Assembly: GCA_025464545.1 (NCBI GenBank)
Contig: JAODMA010000034.1
Span: forward strand, 1-5,655
Direction: 5' to 3'
Length of the DNA stretch: 5,655 nucleotides
Source: Arthrobacter sp.
GTDB lineage: Bacteria; Actinomycetota; Actinomycetes; Actinomycetales; Micrococcaceae
Below are positions 1 through 5,655 of this stretch, one piece after another. The notes under the pieces were generated by a model. The model did not search any database. It had not been told where the DNA came from and saw only the letters and a list, made by a program, of their open reading frames with translations. Position 1 is the stretch's first letter. Each line of letters opens with the position of its first letter. The translations under genes and the position numbers were made by a program.

Positions 1-1190
<1,190 letters not shown>

Positions 1191-1206
1191 TAGCACCGAA
1201 AACCAC

Positions 1207-1253
1207 GAACCGGTGGCTATGGTTGAAAGACCATGGCCGCCGGTTCTGTTTTT
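1207..1253 (+). terminator. Intrinsic terminator after eno
   Basis: Left arm 1207-1223 and right arm 1230-1246 form a 17-bp stem around the 6-base loop TGAAAG. The tail TGTTTTT (1247-1253) follows at once. Two of the 17 pairs (1214:1239 and 1218:1235) are G-U in the + strand transcript and would be A-C mismatches in a - strand transcript. The hairpin is therefore best suited to ending + strand transcription from eno. Confidence 0.93.
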
Positions 1254-1281
1254 GGCACCCTAGTCGGTGCCGGTTGGTGCC
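1254..1281 (+). repeat. Small inverted/direct repeat GGCACC / GGTGCC after the terminator
   Basis: GGCACC (1254-1259) can pair with GGTGCC at 1266-1271 across a 6-base loop, or with a second GGTGCC at 1276-1281. This could be a weak backup hairpin behind the eno terminator or a protein-binding dyad in the ftsB upstream region. No T-tract follows. The rest of 1282-1343 holds no promoter I can identify with confidence. Confidence 0.35.
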
Positions 1282-1345
1282 GCCCGCCCCGGCCACGGAT
1301 GTCAGTACAGAGCAGCAAGCCAGCCCAGCAAGGACCGGGCATTAC

Positions 1346-1350
1346 AGGAG
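1346..1350 (+). promoter_or_regulatory. Ribosome binding site for ftsB
   Basis: AGGAG lies 4 bases before the ATG at 1355. It fixes the start there. The reading frame stays open upstream to 1223, but the ATG at 1223 overlaps the eno terminator hairpin and is not credible. Confidence 0.75.
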
Positions 1351-1354
1351 TGAC

Positions 1355-2113
1355 ATGGCTACCCGCCGCCCCAAGGTTCCCCGGGCCACGCCTGCGGCCC
1401 CGAAGTCCCCGGACACGGGCGACGGTGGCGACGTCATCCAGGCCGACTTCGGTGGCCGGCCGGCTCAGGCCCACGCCGGGGCCCCGGCCTCCGGTTCCCG
1501 CCACGACAGTCCCCGGCAGGACGCCGGCAGGGCCACTCCCGGGAAAGCCGCGCCGCAGTCTTCCCCGGCCCGTACCGCCACCGCTCCAAACAGGGACGCC
1601 AAGTCCAGCGGAACCAGGAGCGCCGGAACGCAGGCCAGCGCGCCCAAGGCAAGCGGTGTCCGGACGAAGGCTGCCCGGGCGAGCGGCGCCGCGAAGGCCC
1701 CCGCCGAGGCCGAGGAGGCCCCGGTCCCGGCCAAAGCGTTCTCCGGACGCATGCTGGCGTTGTCGGTGGTCATGATTGCCATCACCATCATGCTGGCGCC
1801 AACCGTCAAGATCTTCTTCGAAAAACGCGCCGAAATTTCCGCACTGCAGGCGGATATCTCCGAGAAGCAGTCCCAGCAGAACGACCTCAGGCGGCAGGTC
1901 TCCCGCTGGCAGGATCCCAGCTATGTTAAGCAGCAGGCCCGCGACCGGATTAACATGGTTATGCCCGGAGAGACGGGCTACTGGGTCTTCGGCAGTGATC
2001 TTCCTGCCGGCGAGACCGGTGGCGCGGCCGGAGCAGCAACATCACAAGACCCGGCCAAGCTGCCATGGGTGGACACCCTCTGGGAATCCATCCGGCGTTC
2101 GGCAACAGACTAA
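1355..2113 (+). CDS. ftsB: FtsB/DivIC-family septum formation initiator (divisome membrane protein)
   Basis: This 252-residue bitopic membrane protein has the FtsB/DivIC layout. Residues 1-132 are low-complexity, rich in Ala, Pro, Ser, Gly and Lys/Arg, and predicted cytoplasmic. Residues about 133-155, starting MLALSVVMIAITIMLAP, form the single membrane segment. Residues about 156-187 form a charged and Gln-rich coiled coil outside the membrane. The family signature follows: DPSYVKQQARDRINMVMPGE (187-206), then GYWVFG (208-213) and a short Gly/Ala-rich tail ending in a Trp-containing amphipathic stretch. Known family members join FtsL and FtsQ in a complex that activates septal peptidoglycan synthesis. 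E. coli FtsB is only about 100 residues, so the cytoplasmic tail is a large addition; long N-terminal extensions are typical of actinobacterial members. It is probably the first gene of an operon with DUF501 and ppx. The symbol is assigned by family (DivIC/FtsB), not by exact orthology. Confidence 0.9.
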   Translation: MATRRPKVPRATPAAPKSPDTGDGGDVIQADFGGRPAQAHAGAPASGSRHDSPRQDAGRATPGKAAPQSSPARTATAPNRDAKSSGTRSAGTQASAPKASGVRTKAARASGAAKAPAEAEEAPVPAKAFSGRMLALSVVMIAITIMLAPTVKIFFEKRAEISALQADISEKQSQQNDLRRQVSRWQDPSYVKQQARDRINMVMPGETGYWVFGSDLPAGETGGAAGAATSQDPAKLPWVDTLWESIRRSATD

Positions 2114-2178
2114 AGCGGCGCCCGCCGCCGGCCGATCCCGACGGACAGGCTGAACAGGGCAGGAAAGGTGCCGCGCCA

Positions 2179-2208
2179 GTGGACGAGAACCGAGTGGACG
2201 AGAGCCCT
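2179..2208 (+). repeat. Tandem 15-bp repeat containing two in-frame GTG start candidates
   Basis: GTGGACGAGAACC (2179-2191) recurs as GTGGACGAGAGCC (2194-2206), 12 of 13 bases identical with a 15-base period. It encodes VDENR/VDESP at the N-terminus of the DUF501 protein. Both GTG codons are in frame. The purine-rich GGACGAG of the first copy (2181-2187) could act as a Shine-Dalgarno element for the second start. Confidence 0.7.
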
Positions 2209-2922
2209 AAGGCAGGGAACCCGGCGGCAGCGACGGCAGATGCCGCCAGTGCGGCAGGTACATTTCAGGACTCCCGCCTGCCCTCACCGCAGGACCTTGA
2301 GGTCCTGAGCCGGCAGCTCGGCCGCCCGGTCCGTGACGTCGTCGAAATCCCGGCCCGCTGCGTGTGCGGCAACCCGCTCGTCGCCGCAACGTCGCCGCGG
2401 CTCAGCAACGGCACGCCGTTCCCCACCACCTTCTACCTGACGCACCCGGTCATCACCTCCGCCGTTTCGCGGCTTGAGGCCGCCGGGCTAATGAACGAGA
2501 TGAACGAGCGGCTGGGCTCCGATGAGGTCCTGGCCGACGGCTACCGCGCCGCCCACGAGGCGTATCTGGCCTCCCGGGCCGAGATCGGCGTCCGGTCCGG
2601 CATCGGAGCGGTGCCCGAGATCGATGGCATTTCCGCCGGCGGGATGCCTGCCCGCGTCAAATGCCTGCACGTGCTGGTGGGACACTCCCTGGCCGCAGGG
2701 CCCGGGGTGAATCCGCTCGGCGACGAGGCGATCGCCGCGATTGCGGAATGGTGGAGCAGCGGCCGCTGCTACTGCGACGGCGCCTGGGACACCGGTGGCG
2801 AAGTCCCCTCCCAGGACCTCAGCAGGCACGGACCGCAAGGCCTTCCCGAGATCGTGGGTCGGCCGGCCCCGGTCCGCCCGGCACGCACCACCCCCACCCA
2901 AAACCCGGAGACCGGCCAGTGA
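2179..2922 (+). CDS. DUF501 family protein, function unknown
   Basis: The product is 247 residues from GTG 2179. That start is preferred because AGGAAAGG lies at 2161-2168, 10 bases upstream; GTG 2194 is an alternative. The DUF501 core spans about residues 45-190: RQLGRPVRDVVEI, then ARCVCGNP (Cys61, Cys63), PRLSNGTPFPTTFYLTHP, SRLEAAGLMNEMNERL, and the block VKCLHVLVGHSLAAGPGVNP (Cys162, His164, His169), closing with LGDEA. A further Cys-Tyr-Cys pair sits at 197-199. Residues 1-30 and about 205-247 are variable and rich in Pro, Ala and Gly. No signal peptide or membrane segment is seen, so it is probably cytoplasmic. The clustered Cys and His could bind a metal; this is inference only. The family has no established function to my knowledge. 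It lies 65 bp after ftsB and overlaps ppx by 4 bp, as in other actinobacteria, which suggests co-expression. Confidence 0.9.
   Translation: MDENRVDESPKAGNPAAATADAASAAGTFQDSRLPSPQDLEVLSRQLGRPVRDVVEIPARCVCGNPLVAATSPRLSNGTPFPTTFYLTHPVITSAVSRLEAAGLMNEMNERLGSDEVLADGYRAAHEAYLASRAEIGVRSGIGAVPEIDGISAGGMPARVKCLHVLVGHSLAAGPGVNPLGDEAIAAIAEWWSSGRCYCDGAWDTGGEVPSQDLSRHGPQGLPEIVGRPAPVRPARTTPTQNPETGQ
2907..2910 (+). promoter_or_regulatory. Ribosome binding site for ppx, inside the DUF501 gene
   Basis: GGAG lies 8 bases before the GTG at 2919. It supports the overlapping GTGA start/stop junction as the true ppx start. Earlier starts in this frame would fall inside the well-conserved DUF501 coding sequence. 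Confidence 0.65.
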
Positions 2923-3875
2923 CCCGCGTCGCCGCTGTCGACTGCGGGACCAACTCAATCCGTTTGCTCATCGCCGATATCCACTCAGCCGGATCCGGGG
3001 GCGGAACCCCCGGGCTCACCGACATCGTGCGCGAAATGCGCGTCGTCCGCCTCGGCCAGGGTGTCGACGCCACCGGCGAATTCGCCCAGGAAGCCCTCGA
3101 CCGCACTTTCGCCGCCACCCGGGAGTACGCCGGACTGATCCGCCACCACGGTGCCGAGAAGATCCGTTTCGTCGCGACCTCGGCCACCCGCGACGCGGGG
3201 AACCGGCAGGTCTTCATCGACGGGATCCGCGAACTCCTCGGCGTCGAACCCGAGGTGATCACCGGCGACGAAGAAGCCGCCCTGTCCTTCGCCGGTGCCA
3301 GCAGCGTCCTGCCCTCCCGTGGCCCGGACCCTGTGCTGGTCGTGGATCTCGGCGGCGGCAGCACTGAGTTCGTGCTGGGGAATGCCGACGGTGTGATCGC
3401 CGCGAAGTCCGTCGACATCGGCTGCGTCCGGATGACGGAACGCCACCTCCGCAACGACCCGCCGACGGCGGAGCAGATCGCCGCGGCGGAAGCCGACATC
3501 GACGCCGCCATCAGCGAGGCCGCCCAGGCCGTACCGCTGGAGCGCAGCACCGTCGTCGTCGGGGTGGCGGGTTCCGTCACCACCATCACCGCCCATGCGC
3601 TGGGCCTTCCGGAGTACTCCCCGGCGGCGATCCATGGAGCCGAACTCAGCCTGGAGAAGGTCCGCCGCGCCTGCACCGAGCTCCTGGAAATGACGCGGGC
3701 AGAGCGGGCCGCCCTGCCGTACATGCACCCCGGCCGGGTAGACGTGATCGGTGCCGGCGGACTCGTCTGGCGCCGCGTCCTGGAGCGCGTGGCAGAAGCC
3801 ACCGAGGGCCGGATCACCACTGCCGTCAGCAGCGAGCACGATATTCTGGACGGCATTGCCCTCAGCATCAGCTAA
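2919..3875 (+). CDS. ppx: Ppx/GppA-family exopolyphosphatase
   Basis: The 318-residue product belongs to the ASKHA-fold Ppx/GppA phosphatases. These cut terminal phosphate from polyphosphate, and some members remove the 5'-phosphate of pppGpp. Visible motifs in order are AAVDCGTNSIRLL (phosphate-1 loop, Asp8), VATSATRDAGN, ITGDEEAALSFAGA (acidic pair Glu118/Glu119 in the region of the catalytic Glu), VVDLGGGSTEFV (phosphate-2 loop, Asp143 to Glu150), GVAGSVTT (from Gly215, nucleotide-type loop) and VIGAGGLVWRRVL near the end. It is a one-module short form. The HD-like C-terminal half of E. coli Ppx (about 510 residues) is absent, as in the actinobacterial Ppx2 type (M. tuberculosis Rv1026, C. 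glutamicum Ppx2). The GTG start overlaps the DUF501 stop as GTGA, consistent with translational coupling. Ppx and GppA activity cannot be told apart from sequence alone, but gene order favours Ppx2. Confidence 0.93.
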   Translation: MTRVAAVDCGTNSIRLLIADIHSAGSGGGTPGLTDIVREMRVVRLGQGVDATGEFAQEALDRTFAATREYAGLIRHHGAEKIRFVATSATRDAGNRQVFIDGIRELLGVEPEVITGDEEAALSFAGASSVLPSRGPDPVLVVDLGGGSTEFVLGNADGVIAAKSVDIGCVRMTERHLRNDPPTAEQIAAAEADIDAAISEAAQAVPLERSTVVVGVAGSVTTITAHALGLPEYSPAAIHGAELSLEKVRRACTELLEMTRAERAALPYMHPGRVDVIGAGGLVWRRVLERVAEATEGRITTAVSSEHDILDGIALSIS

Positions 3876-3978
3876 TCCGGGCAACCGCCGGCGGCAGCAT
3901 CGTCGGACAGACCCCGCTCCTCCTGCCGCAGCCCTCCTGGAACTGTGGTGCCACCGCTGGACCGCCGATAGGACCCGA

Positions 3979-5385
3979 ATGACCAGAGCAACAGCCCGGC
4001 CCGGCCGGACCGCCTCCGCGTTGATGGCCTTGGCGCTGACGGCCGGAATCCTGCCGGCGACGCTGGCGGCGGCACCTGCCGCGCACGCGGATTCCTGGCG
4101 CGACAAGGAGTACTGGCTCGCAGAGTCGGGAATCACCAAGGCCTGGGAAGTCTCCAAGGGCGCCAACGTCAAGATCGCCGTGATCGACAGCGGCGTGGAC
4201 GGCACCCACCCGGACCTGGCCGGAGTGCTGTCCGGGGGAACGGATGTATCCGGCGCCGGGAACCCGGACGGGCGGGCAAGCATCGGCGCCAAGCCGGAAC
4301 ACGGCACCCTGGTGGCCACCATGCTCGCTGGCCGCGGCCACCAGCCCGCCGGGGCTACCGCCAGCCCCAGCCCCAGCGCGGGCCCCAGCGCACGGCCGGG
4401 GCCTACGGTCGGAACCGACGGGATTGTCGGCGTTGCGCCGGAGGCCCAACTGCTTTCGGTCTCCACCTGGCTCGGTTCGGCCAACCCCGGCGGCAAGAGC
4501 GACCAGGACCAGATCCCCGAGGCGGTACGCTGGGCCGTCGACCATGGCGCCCGCGTCATCAACATCTCGCTCGGCAGCACCTCCCCGGAGTGGCCGCAGA
4601 GCTGGGACGCGGCTTTCCTCTACGCCGAGCAGAAGGACGTAGTGATCGTTGCCGCCGCCGGCAACCGGCTGGGCGGAAACATCCAGGTCGGCGCTCCGGC
4701 CACCATTCCCGGCGTGTTGACCGTGGCCGGGCTGGACCGCAAGGGGAGGGCCAGCGTCGATTCCTCTTCCCAAGGCATCAGCATCGGCGTCGCGGCCCCC
4801 GCCGAGAACCTGATCGGGGGCCTGCCGTCCGGTGGCTACGCCGAGTGGGCGGGCACCTCCGGCGCCACACCCATCGTCGCCGGCGTGGCCGCCCTGATCC
4901 GCTCCAAATGGCCGGACATGACGGCCAGCCAGGTCATCAACAGGATCGTCAGCACCGCGAAGGACACCGGAGCAGCCGGGAAGGACCCGATTTACGGCTT
5001 CGGGGTACTCAACGCCGAGGCAGCCCTCAAAGCCGACGTCCCGGAAGCAAAAACCAACCCGCTGGGCTCCATTTCGGACTGGATCCGTGTACACCGCCGC
5101 GGAAACCTGGCCACGACGCCGGCCACCGAGGCGCCCGCTCCATCCAGTGCCCTCCCGACGCTGCCAGAGGCCACCGTACCGGTGGCGGAGCAGCCCTCGC
5201 AGCTCGACAGTGCCGTTCCGGCTATGGTCGTCCTCGGCTTCGGGGCGCTCTTCCTGGCCATCATCGCGGCCGCGGTTTTCCAGCTCCGCCGGGCCGGGCG
5301 CCCGGACGTGGCTGGAGGCCCGGACGGGTCCGAGAGTCCCGGCACCGGGGTCCTGGATCCCGCGGATTCCGGCCAGCCCAACTAG
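3979..5385 (+). CDS. Secreted, membrane-anchored S8 (subtilisin-family) serine protease, mycosin-like
   Basis: The 468-residue product starts at ATG 3979, with AGGA 5 bases upstream. This start places a normal signal peptide at the N-terminus: Arg-rich residues 3-10, a hydrophobic core about 14-32, and cleavage after AHA at 35-37. The catalytic domain follows directly with VIDSGVDGTHPD (Asp70), EHGTLVATMLAG (His108), VAAAGN (oxyanion Asn229) and GTSGATPIVAG (nucleophile Ser294). The tetrad is complete, so the protease should be active. A Pro/Ser/Ala loop at about 122-145 interrupts the domain after the His helix. About residues 350-413 form a Pro/Thr/Ala-rich linker. A membrane helix at about 414-434 is followed by Gln-Leu-Arg-Arg and an Asp/Gly/Pro-rich cytoplasmic tail of about 30 residues. 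The layout matches mycosins (MycP) of type VII secretion, but no Cys is present and no esx/ecc genes are nearby. No I9-type propeptide is evident. Substrate unknown. It lies 103 bp after ppx and may be read through from that operon. Confidence 0.92.
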   Translation: MTRATARPGRTASALMALALTAGILPATLAAAPAAHADSWRDKEYWLAESGITKAWEVSKGANVKIAVIDSGVDGTHPDLAGVLSGGTDVSGAGNPDGRASIGAKPEHGTLVATMLAGRGHQPAGATASPSPSAGPSARPGPTVGTDGIVGVAPEAQLLSVSTWLGSANPGGKSDQDQIPEAVRWAVDHGARVINISLGSTSPEWPQSWDAAFLYAEQKDVVIVAAAGNRLGGNIQVGAPATIPGVLTVAGLDRKGRASVDSSSQGISIGVAAPAENLIGGLPSGGYAEWAGTSGATPIVAGVAALIRSKWPDMTASQVINRIVSTAKDTGAAGKDPIYGFGVLNAEAALKADVPEAKTNPLGSISDWIRVHRRGNLATTPATEAPAPSSALPTLPEATVPVAEQPSQLDSAVPAMVVLGFGALFLAIIAAAVFQLRRAGRPDVAGGPDGSESPGTGVLDPADSGQPN

Positions 5386-5388
5386 CCA

Positions 5389-5430
5389 GCAGCAGGGGCC
5401 GTTCTGACCCCCCAGAACGGCCCCTGCTGC
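5389..5430 (+). terminator. Perfect 18-bp stem-loop after the protease gene, probable U-less terminator
   Basis: The arms 5389-5406 and 5413-5430 are perfectly complementary and GC-rich, around the 6-base loop ACCCCC. The stem begins 3 bases after the protease stop codon. No T-run follows on either strand, so it is not a textbook intrinsic terminator. Actinobacteria are reported to use hairpins lacking a U-tract, and a role in mRNA 3'-end protection is also possible. It insulates the next gene from upstream transcription in either case. Confidence 0.75.
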
Positions 5431-5451
5431 CAGTCAGTTGGGGACCGCCTT

Positions 5452-5475
5452 AGTTAGTGAAGTTTTTCACAAACT
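5452..5475. promoter_or_regulatory. Rex-type operator upstream of ndh
   Basis: The arms AGTTAGTGAA (5452-5461) and TTCACAAACT (5466-5475) are inverted repeats with 9 of 10 matching positions, separated by GTTT. The core TAGTGAA-N4-TTCACAA differs at one base from the general Rex box TTGTGAA-N4-TTCACAA. Rex is a repressor that releases DNA when NADH is high. Its known targets in Gram-positive bacteria include ndh, cydABCD and nuo genes. The downstream gene is an NADH dehydrogenase-like flavoprotein, so site and target agree. The rex gene itself is not in the window. Confidence 0.75.
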
Positions 5476-5485
5476 ACGGTATTCT
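5457..5485 (+). promoter_or_regulatory. Probable promoter of ndh, leaderless arrangement
   Basis: TATTCT (5480-5485) fits the actinobacterial -10 pattern TANNNT. A poor -35 match, GTGAAG (5457-5462, TGA core kept), stands 17 bases upstream inside the Rex-type dyad. Six bases separate the -10 hexamer from the ATG at 5492, so the transcript would begin at or next to that A. No convincing Shine-Dalgarno precedes the ATG, which agrees with a leaderless mRNA. Confidence 0.5.
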
Positions 5486-5491
5486 TGAGTC

Positions 5492-5655
5492 ATGGCATCC
5501 TCCCCCCAGCTCCAGGACCGTCCCCGGGTACTCGTCGTCGGCGGCGGGTACGTCGGCCTGTACGTAGCCCTCAAACTGCAGAACAAGATCGCGAATGCCG
5601 GTGGCATCGTCACCGTCGTTGATCCGCTGCCCTACATGACCTACCAGCCCTTCCT
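5492..5655 (+). CDS. ndh: NAD(P)/FAD-dependent oxidoreductase, type II NADH dehydrogenase-like, 3' end outside window
   Basis: Fifty-four complete codons are visible. After about 10 variable residues comes a classic dinucleotide-binding beta-alpha-beta unit: PRVLVVGGGYVGLYVALKLQ, with the GGGYVG glycine loop at residues 17-22, then GGIVTVVDPLPYMTYQPF, in which Asp44 ends the second strand where an acidic residue binds the FAD ribose. The PYMTYQPF block is typical of the type II NADH:quinone oxidoreductase group, which oxidises NADH at the membrane and passes electrons to menaquinone without pumping protons. Only the N-terminal FAD half-motif is visible, so the exact subfamily and membrane anchor cannot be judged. 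The start at 5492 is supported by the codon pattern and by the promoter six bases upstream. The Rex-type operator supports an NADH-linked respiratory role. Confidence 0.82.
   Translation, partial: MASSPQLQDRPRVLVVGGGYVGLYVALKLQNKIANAGGIVTVVDPLPYMTYQPF

Noticed and set aside
1253..1271. TGGCAC...GGTGC resembling a sigma-54 promoter
   Set aside because: The -12 part does not match, and actinobacteria generally lack sigma-54.
1223..1354. Upstream extension of ftsB to the ATG at 1223
   Set aside because: That ATG abuts and overlaps the eno terminator hairpin and has no ribosome binding site. ATG 1355 has AGGAG in front and begins a typical FtsB tail.
2065..2178. Upstream extension of the DUF501 gene to an ATG at 2065 inside ftsB
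   Set aside because: There is no ribosome binding site, the added residues are a frame-shifted reading of ftsB, and a plausible GTG with AGGAAAGG exists at 2179.
2819..3868. Open frame on the - strand, about 350 codons, antisense to ppx
   Set aside because: The + strand encodes all Ppx motifs in order. The antisense product is Ser/Arg/Thr-rich without family features.
3885..3894. 10-base palindrome CCGCCGGCGG in the ppx-protease gap
   Set aside because: It has no loop or T-tract, and such short GC palindromes are expected by chance in DNA of this composition. The rest of 3876-3978 shows only the weak AGGA ribosome binding site of the protease.
3751..3978. Upstream extension of the protease gene into ppx
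   Set aside because: The extra residues read conserved ppx codons in the wrong frame and would bury the signal peptide that starts at 3979.
2985..4580. Long open frame on the - strand, about 530 codons, running across ppx and the protease gene
   Set aside because: It is a mirror of GC-rich codon use in the two + strand genes. Its translation is low-complexity Gly/Ala/Arg with no recognisable domain, and it crosses a gene boundary.

Overview
The window is high-GC DNA in which coding frames strongly prefer G or C at the third codon position. Its gene content and protein sequences match an actinobacterium, most likely a Micrococcaceae member of the Arthrobacter type. That placement comes from recognising protein and gene-order patterns, not from a database search.

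All supported genes are on the + strand. Positions 1-1190 hold the 3' part of eno (enolase, glycolysis), closed by a strong intrinsic terminator at 1207-1253. After it comes a short operon-like block. ftsB/divIC (1355-2113) is a single-pass divisome coiled-coil protein with a long disordered cytoplasmic tail. A DUF501 protein of unknown function (2179-2922) follows, and its stop codon overlaps the GTG start of ppx (2919-3875), a short exopolyphosphatase of the Ppx/GppA family. The order eno - ftsB - DUF501 - ppx is the actinobacterial arrangement also known from Mycobacterium tuberculosis (Rv1023-Rv1026).

A 103-bp gap without a recognisable terminator leads to a subtilisin-family (S8) serine protease (3979-5385). 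It has a signal peptide, a complete catalytic tetrad, a Pro-rich linker and a C-terminal membrane anchor. This layout resembles the mycosins of type VII secretion, but no ESX genes are visible and the protein has no cysteine. A perfect 18-bp stem-loop (5389-5430) follows its stop codon.

The last gene, starting at 5492 and cut by the window end, is a type II NADH dehydrogenase-like flavoprotein. Its upstream region is the only AT-rich stretch here. It carries a dyad very close to the binding site of the NADH/NAD+ sensor Rex, placed over the likely promoter. A -10 element sits six bases before the ATG, which suggests a leaderless mRNA.

The window is mostly conserved chromosomal housekeeping DNA. 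I see no mobile element, CRISPR array, tRNA or rRNA. The points most worth a second look are the Rex-type operator with the leaderless ndh promoter, the orphan mycosin-like protease, and the DUF501 protein between a division gene and a polyphosphate gene.
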